Assembly (NCBI RefSeq): GCF_019428685.1
Contig: NZ_CP080095.1
Span: 1-64,000, forward strand
Source: Paraburkholderia edwinii
GTDB taxonomy: Bacteria > Pseudomonadota > Gammaproteobacteria > Burkholderiales > Burkholderiaceae
DNA: 64,000 bases
Reading direction: 5' to 3'
Under the pieces are notes generated by a model. That model saw nothing but the letters and a program-made list of their open reading frames with translations. It was not told the origin of the DNA and did no database searches. Both the position numbers and the translations under genes were made by a program. This document shows positions 38,583 through 47,369 of the stretch, in pieces. Each line of letters begins with the position of its first letter. Positions within the stretch are counted from its first letter, which is position 1.

Positions 38583-39620
38583 ATGGCCCGCCCGAAACTG
38601 CTTCCGGACAACTTCACACTGTGCCTCGTCGGCACAGTGATTCTCGCCAGCCTGCTGCCCGTTCACGGGCAGCCCGCGGTGGCGTTCAACTGGGTCACGG
38701 ACGTCGCCATCGGCCTGCTGTTCTTTCTGCACGGCGCCAAGCTGTCGCGCGAGGCGATCGTCGCCGGCGCGACGCACTGGCGCCTGCACGCGGTCGTGCT
38801 GCTAAGCACGTTCGCGCTGTTTCCGCTGCTCGGCCTCGCGCTCAAACCGCTTCTTGCGCCGATCGTCACGCCAGCGCTCTATATCGGCATCCTCTTCCTT
38901 TGCACGCTGCCGTCGACGGTTCAGTCGTCGATCGCCTTCACGTCGATAGCCAAGGGGAATGTCCCAGCCGCCGTGTGCAGCGCGTCCGCTTCGAGCCTGC
39001 TCGGCATTTTCGTCACGCCCGCGCTCGTGAGCGTCATCGTCGCGAGCCAGACAGCCGGCGGCGTTTCGCCGTGGCATACCGTGTGGAACATCGTGCTGCA
39101 GCTGCTCGTGCCGTTCGTCGCCGGCCAGTTGCTGCGCCCGATGATCGGCAGCTGGATCGACCGCAACCGCGGCGTGCTCAAGTACGTCGACCAGGGCTCG
39201 ATCCTGCTCGTGGTCTACGCCGCGTTTAGCGAAGCGGTAACCGAAGGCCTGTGGCACCAGATTCCGCTTTCGGCGCTTGGCGGGCTGCTGGTCGCGTGTG
39301 CGGTGCTGCTCGCGCTCGCGCTTGCGCTCACGATGCTGATCAGCAAGCGGCTCGGCTTTAACCGCGCCGACCAGATTACGATCATCTTCTGCGGTTCGAA
39401 GAAGAGCCTCGCCGCCGGCGTGCCGATGGCGAAGGTGATCTTCGCGACTCATGCGGTCGGCGCTGCCGTGCTGCCGCTCATGCTGTTCCACCAGATCCAG
39501 CTGATGACCTGCGCGGCGCTCGCCCAACGCTGGGGGGCGCGCGAAACGAACGCCCAGAAGCGCGCCGGAAAGCAGGACGCAGCGGCTGCCGTCCGCGGCG
39601 GGGTGGGTCCTCGACCGTGA
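38583..39620 (+). CDS. SBF-like (YfeH-type) bile-acid:Na+ symporter family protein
   Basis: A 345-aa integral membrane protein with about ten helices of the SBF-like family (YfeH group). Marks are VTDVAIGLLFFLHGAKLS, LFLCTLPSTVQSSIAFTSIAKGN (broken helix with the substrate/Na+ site) and IIFCGSKKSLAAGVPMA. Family members move organic anions with Na+; the substrate here is unknown. The last 30 residues are hydrophilic and lie in the cytoplasm. An intrinsic terminator follows. Confidence 0.9.
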   Translation: MARPKLLPDNFTLCLVGTVILASLLPVHGQPAVAFNWVTDVAIGLLFFLHGAKLSREAIVAGATHWRLHAVVLLSTFALFPLLGLALKPLLAPIVTPALYIGILFLCTLPSTVQSSIAFTSIAKGNVPAAVCSASASSLLGIFVTPALVSVIVASQTAGGVSPWHTVWNIVLQLLVPFVAGQLLRPMIGSWIDRNRGVLKYVDQGSILLVVYAAFSEAVTEGLWHQIPLSALGGLLVACAVLLALALALTMLISKRLGFNRADQITIIFCGSKKSLAAGVPMAKVIFATHAVGAAVLPLMLFHQIQLMTCAALAQRWGARETNAQKRAGKQDAAAAVRGGVGPRP

Positions 39621-39921
39621 TAACACCTTCATTCACTCTCTCCCTGAGACTGTGTTCGAAAGCCGCGTAATTTCGAAAGCTGCGCAGTGCGGCTTTCAAG
39701 GCGGCTTTTGTTTTTCGTGCCGTCGTTACTTCACGTGTTGTTGCGACGCTATTTGACCGCGCGCACCCGTTCGCCGTCAGCCTGGCCGGATGGGATAGGC
39801 AAAACGCACAGGACCGTTCGCGCAAGACGAACGCTGCGTTTATGCGAAATTCATTAAAAGTTCATTCAAGTCTTCAGCCGCGCCGCCGATATGCCGAACG
39901 TCCCCTGTACGGCTGTCCGTC
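39621..39921. other. 301-bp gap with terminator and direct repeat
   Basis: Holds the terminator of the SBF transporter at 39658-39713 and, at 39850-39870, the 11-bp-spaced direct repeat TTCATTAAAAG/TTCATTCAAG in an AT-rich stretch before the EAL gene. No gene. Confidence 0.5.
39658..39713 (+). terminator. Intrinsic terminator of the SBF-like gene
   Basis: GAAAGCCGC (39658-39666) pairs with GCGGCTTTC (39689-39697); alternative pairing with GCGGC at 39701-39705 leads straight into TTTTGTTTTT. It begins 38 bp after the transporter stop. Confidence 0.65.
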
Positions 39922-41769
39922 ATGTCATTTCGCTCGTCCGCCCGGTCCAGCGCTTCCCGCATTGCAGATCTGATTGCCCAGCGCAGCTTGTCCGCCGTGT
40001 TTCAGCCAATCGTCGATTTCGACGGCGGCGCGATTCTGGGTTATGAGGGACTGATACGCGGGCCGGCCGGTTCGGATCTCGAGACACCGTCCGCGCTCTT
40101 CTCGCAGGCGGCCGCCGAAGACGCGGTGATTCCGCTCGAACACGCCGCCGCGCACACCTGCATCGAAGCGTTCGCGCGGCTTCACTACGACGGCAAACTG
40201 TTCCTGAACTTCAGCGCGGGCGCGATCCGCCAGCTCGCCGACGCGCGCGACGAGACGTTCGCGCTCTTGCGGCGGCTCGGCGTCGACGCGAGCCGCATCG
40301 TCATCGAGCTGACCGAGCAGAGCGCGATTCCCGACGTCAACAATGTGCTGCCCGCGATCGCGACGCTGCGCACCGCCGGCGCGCAATTCGCGCTCGACGA
40401 TTACGGCACCGCGAATGCAAGCATGAATCTGTGGGTGCGGTTACGGCCCGACCTCGTGAAGATCGACCGCTTCTTCATTCACGACATCGCGAGCGATCCG
40501 CTGAAATTCGAAGCGGTGAAGGCGATGCAGTACTTCGCGAATGCGAGCGGCGCGACGCTTGTCGCCGAAGGCATCGAGAACGAAGCGGATCTGATCGTCG
40601 TGCGCGATATGGGGATCGGCTGCGGGCAGGGCTATTTCTTCGGCAAGCCGCATGCGCGCCCGCCGCGCAAAGTCGCCGACGACGCGCGGCAAGCCATTCG
40701 CGCGGGTCATATCGCCGTGTTCCCGGAGGCGACGCGCACGCTTGCGGCGTCGCCGTCGGGCGGCATGGCGTCGGCCAAGATGATGGTGCCGGCGCCCGCG
40801 TTGCCGCGCCATGCGACCAACAATGACGTGCTCGAGCTCTTCAACCGGCTGCCGCATCTGCATGCGGTCGCGGTGGTCGAGCGCGACGTGCCGGTCGCGC
40901 TGATCAACCGGCGCGCGTTTATGGATCGCTACGCGCTGCCGTATCACCGCGAGCTATTCGGCAAGCGGCCATGCCTGCTGTTTGCGAATGCGTCGCCAGT
41001 CATCATCGAGCAATCGATGACGGTCGAGCAGATGGCGAAACTGCTTGCCAGCGACGACCAGCGCTATCTCGCCGACGGCTTCGTGATTACCGACAACGGC
41101 AAATACGCGGGCCTCGGCACCGGCGAAAACCTCGTGCGCGCGGTGACCGAGGTGCGCATCGAAGCGGCGCGTTACGCGAATCCGCTCACGTTCCTGCCCG
41201 GCAATATCCCGATCAGTTCGCACATCGCGCGGCTGCTCAGCAACGGCGCCGGCTTCTACGCGTGCTATGTGGACCTGAATCACTTCAAGCCCTTCAACGA
41301 CCAGTACGGCTACTGGCAAGGCGACGAAGTGCTGAAGTTCGCGGCGGCGGTGCTTGCGGACGTCTGCGACCCGACGCGCGATTTTCTCGGTCACGTCGGC
41401 GGCGACGATTTCCTGATCCTGTTTCAGAGCGACGATTGCATCGAGCGCGCACAGCGCGCGATTCATGCGTTCAACGAAGGCGCGCAGCGCTTTTACGCGC
41501 CCGACGACCGTCTCGCGGGCGGCATCCACGGCGAGGACCGGCGCGGCAATCCGACCTTCTTCGGCTTCGTCACGATGGCGATCGGCTGCGTGCATGTGCG
41601 GCCGGACGGCACACCTGCGCCGCGTACGAGTGAGGACATCGCATCGGTGGCGGCGCTCGCGAAACGCCGCGCGAAACATGAGTCGTCCGGCCTCGTGCTG
41701 ATCGACGCGAGCGAAAGCGAGACGCTGATGCACAGCCGCGCCGAAGCGTCACACGCGACGTTGGACTGA
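39922..41769 (+). CDS. EAL - CBS - GGDEF cyclic-di-GMP protein
   Basis: A 615-aa cytoplasmic protein. EAL domain (about 15-245): AVFQPIVDF, signature GYEGLIRG (EGL at 42-44), LNFSAG, VIELTEQ, DDYGTANAS, VKIDRFFI and VAEGIENEAD, so the metal and general-base residues look intact. CBS pair (about 275-415): LPHLHAVAVVERDVPVALINRRAFM and LADGFVITDNGKYAGLGTG. GGDEF-like domain (about 425-600) with GGDDF near 492, a conservative variant of GGDEF. Predicted activity: c-di-GMP phosphodiesterase, with the CBS pair possibly sensing nucleotides. No transmembrane segment. Confidence 0.9.
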   Translation: MSFRSSARSSASRIADLIAQRSLSAVFQPIVDFDGGAILGYEGLIRGPAGSDLETPSALFSQAAAEDAVIPLEHAAAHTCIEAFARLHYDGKLFLNFSAGAIRQLADARDETFALLRRLGVDASRIVIELTEQSAIPDVNNVLPAIATLRTAGAQFALDDYGTANASMNLWVRLRPDLVKIDRFFIHDIASDPLKFEAVKAMQYFANASGATLVAEGIENEADLIVVRDMGIGCGQGYFFGKPHARPPRKVADDARQAIRAGHIAVFPEATRTLAASPSGGMASAKMMVPAPALPRHATNNDVLELFNRLPHLHAVAVVERDVPVALINRRAFMDRYALPYHRELFGKRPCLLFANASPVIIEQSMTVEQMAKLLASDDQRYLADGFVITDNGKYAGLGTGENLVRAVTEVRIEAARYANPLTFLPGNIPISSHIARLLSNGAGFYACYVDLNHFKPFNDQYGYWQGDEVLKFAAAVLADVCDPTRDFLGHVGGDDFLILFQSDDCIERAQRAIHAFNEGAQRFYAPDDRLAGGIHGEDRRGNPTFFGFVTMAIGCVHVRPDGTPAPRTSEDIASVAALAKRRAKHESSGLVLIDASESETLMHSRAEASHATLD

Positions 41770-42155
41770 GCGCCGCTCAAGGCTTCAGCATTCAGGCCGG
41801 ATTCACGCTTTACTACCGCGCGAACGCTGGCTTCCTTCCGCGCCACATCTCCAAACCCGATCGACATCTCGACGCCGCGTGCTTCCTCCGAATGGAAGAA
41901 GCGCGCGGTTCGCGCACGCGCCCCTGACCCGGGCAGCGGCTTCAGTCCGTAACCGTTTTCACCTGAACAGGTCTTGGCAAGTTAGCTGTTTAGCATTTTT
42001 ACTAAACACGCACTTACCATTCAAACCCTTCTTATACGGGTATTTACGCGTGTCCGAGCCGTCATCCTGAGGGTTTTTGAGGAACGTTTTACTATACAAT
42101 CGCCCAACTCGAATCCTGCCGTGTCGCGCGCGTCGCGTCCGGCCTTCAACCATCG
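41770..42155. other. 386-bp gap upstream of the sugar operon
   Basis: The right half is AT-rich. It carries the inverted repeats and promoter-like boxes listed at 41961-42007 and an AACGTT core at 42083-42088. No gene seen. Confidence 0.5.
41961..42007 (+). promoter_or_regulatory. Putative promoter and two inverted repeats before the LacI operon
   Basis: ACCTGAACAGGT (41961-41972) is a 12-bp dyad broken only at its centre. TTGGCA at 41974 and TTTACT at 41998, 18 bp apart, could be -35 and -10 boxes. GTTTAG...CTAAAC (41988-42007) forms a second dyad over the -10. Both dyads could bind the LacI regulator encoded next, though the typical central CG is missing. Confidence 0.4.
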
Positions 42156-43142
42156 ATGGCAACTACGATTCGCGACGTCGCCCGCGAGGCAAGCGTGTCG
42201 ATCGGCACCGTCTCGCGCGCGCTGAAAAACCAGCCGGGCCTGTCCGACGCGACGCGCATCCGTGTCGTCGAAGCGGCGCGCCGGCTCGGCTATGACGCCG
42301 CACAATTGCGCCCGCGGATCCGCCGGCTGACGTTCCTGCTGCATCGCCAGCACAACAATTTCGCGGCAAGCCCGTTCTTCTCGCACGTGCTGCACGGCGT
42401 CGAAGACGCGTGCCGCGAGCGCGGCATCGTGCCGTCCGTGCTGACCGCCGGCCCGACCGAAGACGTCGCGCAGCAAATGCGTCTGCATGCGCCCGACGCG
42501 ATCGCGGTGGCCGGCTTCGTCGAGCCCGAAACGCTCGCCACCCTGGCCGCAATGCAGCGCCCGCTCGTGCTGATCGACCTGTGGGCGCCGGGCCTGCGCT
42601 CGGTGAACCTCGACAATGCAACGGGCGCCGCGCTCGCCATGCGCCATCTGTTCGCGCAGAAACGCACGCGCGTCGCGTTTATCGGTGGGTCGCTCGCGCA
42701 CTACAGCATCGCGCAGCGCGCGCTCGGCTACCGTCGCGCGTTTTTCGAAGCGGGGCTGCTGTTCGATCCGTCGCTCGAAGTGACAATCGACGCGGGGCTC
42801 GACCCGGCTGCGGGCGCAGCGCTGGCGATGCAGCGCCTGCTCGACACGCCCGGCCCGAAACCCGAAGCGGTCTTTGCCTATAACGACGCCGCGGCGCTCG
42901 CCGCGCTACGCGCGTGCATCGCACGCGGCCTGCGCGTGCCCGACGACATCGCGATCATCGGTTTCGACGATATCCCCGCAGCCGCACATGCCACACCTCC
43001 GCTGTCGACGATCGCCGTCGACAAGGAAGCGCTCGGCCGGCGCGGCATCGAGCTGCTGCTCGAAGACGCCCCGGCCGAGCTCGAAGTACTCCTGCCCGTC
43101 AATCTGGTTGTCCGCGCCAGTACCTCGGTGAATCCGTCATGA
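42156..43142 (+). CDS. LacI-family transcriptional regulator
   Basis: A 328-aa LacI-type repressor. The helix-turn-helix and hinge occupy 1-60 (TIRDVAREASVSIGTVSRALKN), and the hinge is shorter than usual before RRLTFLLHRQHNNFAASPFF. The periplasmic-binding-protein-like domain runs to the end with AVAGFVEPE, RVAFIGGSLAHYS and DDIAIIGFDDIP. It overlaps the epimerase gene by 4 bp (ATGA), so it is part of the operon it probably controls; a sugar of the mannose/fructose type is the likely inducer. Confidence 0.92.
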   Translation: MATTIRDVAREASVSIGTVSRALKNQPGLSDATRIRVVEAARRLGYDAAQLRPRIRRLTFLLHRQHNNFAASPFFSHVLHGVEDACRERGIVPSVLTAGPTEDVAQQMRLHAPDAIAVAGFVEPETLATLAAMQRPLVLIDLWAPGLRSVNLDNATGAALAMRHLFAQKRTRVAFIGGSLAHYSIAQRALGYRRAFFEAGLLFDPSLEVTIDAGLDPAAGAALAMQRLLDTPGPKPEAVFAYNDAAALAALRACIARGLRVPDDIAIIGFDDIPAAAHATPPLSTIAVDKEALGRRGIELLLEDAPAELEVLLPVNLVVRASTSVNPS

Positions 43143-44461
43143 CTCAATCCGACACGCCTGTTTCCGACCCGATGATGACCGAGGCCAACGTGCCGCCGGT
43201 CAAGAGCTACCGCGACCGCGAGTTTCTGCTCGCGCATATCCAGCACACGCTCGCGTTTTACGCGCCCAACGTGCTCGATCCGAGCGGCGGCTTTTTCCAT
43301 TTCCTGCGCGACGACGGCTCGATCTACGACCGCACGACGCGCCACCTCGTCAGCAGCTGCCGCTATGTGTTCAATTACGCGATGGCGTACCGGCAGTTCG
43401 GCGATCCGCAGCATCTCGAATACGCGCGGCACGGCCTGAAGTTCCTGCGCGACGCGCATTGGGACGCGCACAACGAAGGCTACGACTGGGAGCTCGAGTG
43501 GCGCGACGGCCACAAGCGCACGCTCGACGGCACGCGCCACTGCTACGGCCTCGCGTTCGTGCTGCTCGCGTACGCGCATGCGTACATGGCCGGCATCGAG
43601 GAAGCGAAGCCGATGATCGCCGCGACCTTCGATCTGATGGAGCACCGCTTCTGGGATGCCGCCGCCGGCCTCTACGCCGACGAAGCGACACCCGACTGGC
43701 ACGTGAGCACCTATCGCGGCCAGAACGCGAACATGCACACGACCGAAGCGCTGCTCGCCGCCTATGAAGCGACGGGCCACCTCGTCTATCTGGACCGCGC
43801 GGAACGCGTCGCGACCAACATGACGATTCGTCAGGCGAAGCTGTCGCAAAGTCTCGTGTGGGAGCACTATCACGCGGACTGGTCGGTCGACTGGCACTAC
43901 AACGAGGAAGACAGCTCGAACATCTTCCGGCCGTGGGGCTTCCAGCCCGGTCATCAGACCGAGTGGGCCAAGCTCCTGCTGATTCTCGAGCGCCACCGTC
44001 CGCTGCCGTGGCTGCTGCCGCGCGCCATCGAACTGTTCGACGCGGCGATGACCTACGCGTGGGACAACGACCACGGCGGCCTCTACTACGGCTTCGGCCC
44101 GGACCGCACGATCTGCGATCACGACAAGTACTTCTGGGTGCAGGCCGAGACGTTCGCGGCCGCGGCACTGCTCGGCAAGCGCACCGGCAACGAGCGCTTC
44201 TGGGACTGGTACGACGAACTGTGGCGCTACAGTTGGGCGTATTTCGTCGATCACCGCTACGGCGCGTGGTACCGCATCCTGACCTGCGACAACCGCAAGT
44301 ACAGCGATGAAAAGAGCCCCGCCGGCAAGACCGACTATCACACGATGGGCGCCTGCTACGAAGTGCTGATGCACGCGTTGCAGGACCCCGCAACACAGGT
44401 GGAAACCGCGGATGAGACCGCCGCGCAAGCCGCCCAACCCCTGAATCGAACCGCACGGTGA
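43139..44461 (+). CDS. AGE-family sugar epimerase/isomerase
   Basis: A 440-aa (alpha/alpha)6-barrel protein of the N-acylglucosamine 2-epimerase superfamily, closest in feel to D-mannose isomerase/YihS-type enzymes. Aromatic and histidine residues lining the barrel are seen in SCRYVFNYAMAYR, GTRHCYGLAFVLLAY, RGQNANMHTTEALLAAYEATG, PWGFQPGHQTEWAKLLL and TDYHTMGACYEVL; the catalytic His pair lies in the last two. With a PfkB kinase next in the operon, mannose to fructose to fructose phosphate is the simplest reading. The substrate needs testing. Confidence 0.85.
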   Translation: MTQSDTPVSDPMMTEANVPPVKSYRDREFLLAHIQHTLAFYAPNVLDPSGGFFHFLRDDGSIYDRTTRHLVSSCRYVFNYAMAYRQFGDPQHLEYARHGLKFLRDAHWDAHNEGYDWELEWRDGHKRTLDGTRHCYGLAFVLLAYAHAYMAGIEEAKPMIAATFDLMEHRFWDAAAGLYADEATPDWHVSTYRGQNANMHTTEALLAAYEATGHLVYLDRAERVATNMTIRQAKLSQSLVWEHYHADWSVDWHYNEEDSSNIFRPWGFQPGHQTEWAKLLLILERHRPLPWLLPRAIELFDAAMTYAWDNDHGGLYYGFGPDRTICDHDKYFWVQAETFAAAALLGKRTGNERFWDWYDELWRYSWAYFVDHRYGAWYRILTCDNRKYSDEKSPAGKTDYHTMGACYEVLMHALQDPATQVETADETAAQAAQPLNRTAR

Positions 44462-45378
44462 GCACCATGACCGCGAGCACTGCATTACCCGTCTTTATCT
44501 CGGCCGGCGACATCCTGACCGACCTCGTGCGCAACGGCGACTCGCACTGGCTGTCGCACCCGGGCGGCGCCGGCTGGAACGTCGCGCGCGCGGTCGCGCG
44601 CCTCGGCCTGCCGACCGCGTGCGCCGGCTCGCTCGGCACCGACTGCTTCTCCGACGACCTGTGGAACGCGAGCGTCGCCGCCGGCCTCGACATGCGCTTC
44701 ATGCAGCGGGTCGAGCATCCGCCGCTGCTGGCGATCGTCCATCAGACGCATCCGCCCGCGTACTTCTTCATGGGCGAGAACAGCGCGGATCTCGCGTTCG
44801 ATCCCGCGCTGCTGCCCGAGGGTTGGGAATCGCAGGTGAAGTGGGCGCACTTCGGCTGCATCAGCCTCGTGCGGCAGCCGCTCGGCACGACGCTCGTCAA
44901 TCTCGCGGCGCAACTGCGCGAGCGCGGCGTGAAGATCAGCTTCGACCCGAATTACCGGAACCTGATGGAGCACGGCTACGAGCCGACGCTGCGCAAGATG
45001 GCCGCGCTCGCGCATCTGATCAAGGTTTCCGACGAAGACCTGCGCCTGCTGTTCAAAACCAGCGAAGCGAACGCGCTCGACCAGTTGCGCTCGATGAATC
45101 CGGACGCGATCGTGCTCGTCACGCGCGGCGCGGACAAGGCGACGCTGATCGACGGCGGCCTGATCGTCGAAGCATCGCCGCCGCGCGTCGAAGTGGCCGA
45201 CACGGTCGGCGCCGGCGATGCGTCGATCGGCGGCCTGCTGTTCAGCCTGATGAGCGCGCCGCAACGCAAGTGGAACGAACACCTCGCGTTCTCGCTTGCC
45301 GCGGGAGCGGCCGCGTGCCGCCACTCGGGCGCGCATTCGCCGACGCTCGACGAAGTGGTGTCGCTGCTCAACGACTGA
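44458..45378 (+). CDS. PfkB-family carbohydrate kinase (fructokinase-like)
   Basis: A 306-aa ribokinase-fold sugar kinase. The N-terminal GGAGWNVARAVARLG and the C-terminal DTVGAGDASIGGLL are the two PfkB signatures; the second aspartate of GAGD is the catalytic base. SFDPNYR and VLVTRGADKATL line the sugar and nucleotide sites. The GTG at 44458 overlaps the epimerase stop as GTGA; the ATG at 44467 is an equally possible start with GGTGAG before it. Together with LacI and AGE genes it forms a three-gene sugar operon with no transporter in the window. Confidence 0.88.
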   Translation: MSTMTASTALPVFISAGDILTDLVRNGDSHWLSHPGGAGWNVARAVARLGLPTACAGSLGTDCFSDDLWNASVAAGLDMRFMQRVEHPPLLAIVHQTHPPAYFFMGENSADLAFDPALLPEGWESQVKWAHFGCISLVRQPLGTTLVNLAAQLRERGVKISFDPNYRNLMEHGYEPTLRKMAALAHLIKVSDEDLRLLFKTSEANALDQLRSMNPDAIVLVTRGADKATLIDGGLIVEASPPRVEVADTVGAGDASIGGLLFSLMSAPQRKWNEHLAFSLAAGAAACRHSGAHSPTLDEVVSLLND

Positions 45379-45382
45379 CGCC

Positions 45383-45410
45383 GCAAGCGGCAAGCAGCAA
45401 GCCGCAAGCC
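45383..45410. repeat. Heptanucleotide tandem repeat, four units
   Basis: GCAAGCG, GCAAGCA, GCAAGCC and GCAAGCC follow each other with an exact 7-bp period, starting 5 bp after the kinase stop. Located in the 137-bp gap before a small gene, in no reading frame. Confidence 0.85.
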
Positions 45411-45515
45411 AGGAAGCGCGGCGAGCGAACCTGCGTCCGCGGCATGTTCGCCGCCGCCCTGAAAGCGTCGGGATGCCGTGCTACGATGGAATCTCCTTCC
45501 TGAAGGAGATGCATC

Positions 45516-45737
45516 ATGGAGGACGTCACCTACACGAAAGGGATCTACACGGCCACGGCATCGGTGCGGCCGGTAGACGGTGGACGCTATCAGGGCGTCG
45601 TCGCCCTCGAGCGCGACGAAGGCGACGAGACCGAGAACACGGTCTACGAAGTCGGGAGCGTCTCAGCCAGTTCCGAAGAAGCGCTTGAAGAAGCCAAGGC
45701 GCTTGCCCACCGGATCCTCGGCGAACTCGAACTCTAG
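45516..45737 (+). CDS. Small conserved-looking protein, 73 aa
   Basis: A 73-aa acidic protein with a strong RBS (AAGGAGA, 7 nt before the ATG). The first half looks like beta strands (TKGIYTATASVRPVDGG, YQGVVALERD), the second like one helix (SSEEALEEAKALAHRILGEL). No cysteine, membrane segment or signal peptide. I do not recognise a named family. The following small gene has a similar strand-then-helix layout and may be related in role. Confidence 0.72.
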   Translation: MEDVTYTKGIYTATASVRPVDGGRYQGVVALERDEGDETENTVYEVGSVSASSEEALEEAKALAHRILGELEL

Positions 45738-45817
45738 CGGGCGAGCACGGCACGCGCGCTGCTATGAGTCGCTCGCGTGCCGCGTCCCGTTCCGCTTATC
45801 ACCAGGCGGAGACGAAC

Positions 45818-46063
45818 ATGGCTGAACCGCTCTTCCTTTACGGCGTGTATTCGATTCACGTCCGTCCGCTCGCACTGCAAGGCGCGCGATGGGATGCCGA
45901 GTACGAGATCCGGCACAACGAGCACGCGGTGCAGCGCTGGACGACCGTCGGTGGCGACGCCGGCTACGCGACCGAAGCCGAGGCGGTCGAATCCGCGCGG
46001 CGCCAGGCGGTGGCCGATATCGACCATGGCGCCGGCATTCCGAAGCCGCGTGCGTTTCCTTAA
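45818..46063 (+). CDS. Small conserved-looking protein, 81 aa
   Basis: An 81-aa protein with strand-rich first half (LYGVYSIHVRPLAL, WDAEYEIRHNEHAV) and a helical end (TEAEAVESARRQAVADIDHG). GGCGGAGA precedes the ATG at 45818. The frame is open 18 codons upstream. No family recognised. It shares the pattern of its upstream neighbour: a beta part, then a helix starting with Glu-Ala residues, as if both were variants of one small fold. Confidence 0.68.
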   Translation: MAEPLFLYGVYSIHVRPLALQGARWDAEYEIRHNEHAVQRWTTVGGDAGYATEAEAVESARRQAVADIDHGAGIPKPRAFP

Positions 46064-46152
46064 GTTTCCTCAAGACGCCGCGACAGAAATCGACCTGACG
46101 CCCTTATGCGGCGTGCTACGCTTTGCGCGTTTTCAACCACCGTGAGAACGCG

Positions 46153-47115
46153 ATGTCGTCGAGCGGCACGCCGAATCAGAACACCAGAACGAAGCCTTCC
46201 CGGCACCGCAGCGGCCGTCTGACCGAGCGAACGGTGCGGGTGCGCGCGCATACGATCGTCACGCAAGGCTTGCCGCTGAGCGGCTGGCGGGATTTCTATC
46301 ACCGCGCGCTGACGATGAACTGGCCCACGTTCTTCGCCTCGCTCGCGGGGTTGTTTCTGGTGCTCAACACCGCGTTCGCGTCGCTCTACATGCTCGGCCA
46401 GGCATCGATCGCGAATCAGTCTCCGCCGGGCTTCACGGGCGCGTTCTTCTTCAGCGTCGAAACGCTCGCCACGGTCGGCTACGGTGACATGCATCCGCGG
46501 ACGGTCTACGCGCACCTCGTCGCGACGCTCGAAATTTTCGTCGGCATGTCGGGCGTTGCGCTGGCCACCGGACTCGTGTTCGCACGCTTTTCGCGGCCGC
46601 GCGCGCACATCATGTTCGCGCGCCTCGCGGTCGTGCATCCGGTCGATGGCCGCGCGACGCTGATGGTGCGCGCGGCCAACGCCCGGCAGAACGTGATTGC
46701 CGAAGCGCGCGCCCGCCTGCGGCTGATGCGCATCGAAACGACGTCCGAGGGTTATCGCATTCGGCGGATTCGCGATCTTGAACTCGTGCGCGACCAGCAT
46801 CCGCTGTTCATGTTCGGCTGGAACCTCATGCACGTAATCGACGAAAGAAGTCCGCTCTTCGGTGAAACTGCCGAGTCGCTCGCGAAACAGGAGGCCCAGG
46901 TGCTGGCCACGATAGAAGGTTCCGACGAGAACACCGCGCAGACCATGCAGGCACGCTATGCGTGGCCGTGCAGCGATATCTGCTGGCAGCACCGCTATGT
47001 CGATGTGATACGCGAAGAGAACGGCATCAGTCACGTGGACTACACGTGCTTTCACGACGTGCAGCCGTTCGAGCCGCTCGCGGCTACCGAGGCGATCCGG
47101 TCGGAGCAGGCGTAA
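46153..47115 (+). CDS. KirBac-type inward rectifier potassium channel
   Basis: A 320-aa bacterial homologue of eukaryotic Kir channels, highly similar to KirBac1.1 of Burkholderia pseudomallei as I recall it. Outer helix at about 58-82, pore helix and filter TVGYGD (107-112) in VETLATVGYGDMHP, inner helix at about 118-147 with GMSGVALATGLVFARFSRP. The rest is the cytoplasmic immunoglobulin-like domain (KARIMF-type start, RAANARQNVIAEARA, HPLFMFGWNLMHVIDERSPLFGET). Two helices per subunit, tetramer in the inner membrane. The ATG at 46153 is preferred over one ten codons upstream. Confidence 0.94.
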   Translation: MSSSGTPNQNTRTKPSRHRSGRLTERTVRVRAHTIVTQGLPLSGWRDFYHRALTMNWPTFFASLAGLFLVLNTAFASLYMLGQASIANQSPPGFTGAFFFSVETLATVGYGDMHPRTVYAHLVATLEIFVGMSGVALATGLVFARFSRPRAHIMFARLAVVHPVDGRATLMVRAANARQNVIAEARARLRLMRIETTSEGYRIRRIRDLELVRDQHPLFMFGWNLMHVIDERSPLFGETAESLAKQEAQVLATIEGSDENTAQTMQARYAWPCSDICWQHRYVDVIREENGISHVDYTCFHDVQPFEPLAATEAIRSEQA

Positions 47116-47369
47116 CCGGCGTGGTGGTTTCGAGCCGCAAGCGCGCTCAGCGGGGCGCTCATCGCGGCGAGCTCGCGGGCCTCGGCAGATTTATCTCAAA
47201 AAAGGCGGAATTCGCCCGCGCCATCGCGCAGCCGCCCGATCATCGCGCGAAACTAGCAAAAAATCTCTTCAATCGGCGCTAAAAAATAGAGTCTCTTTCG
47301 CTGCATTGCCGGTGTTGTGCGATTGCGCGCATCGGCGGCACATGCGGATACAAGAAATGGAGACTCCCC

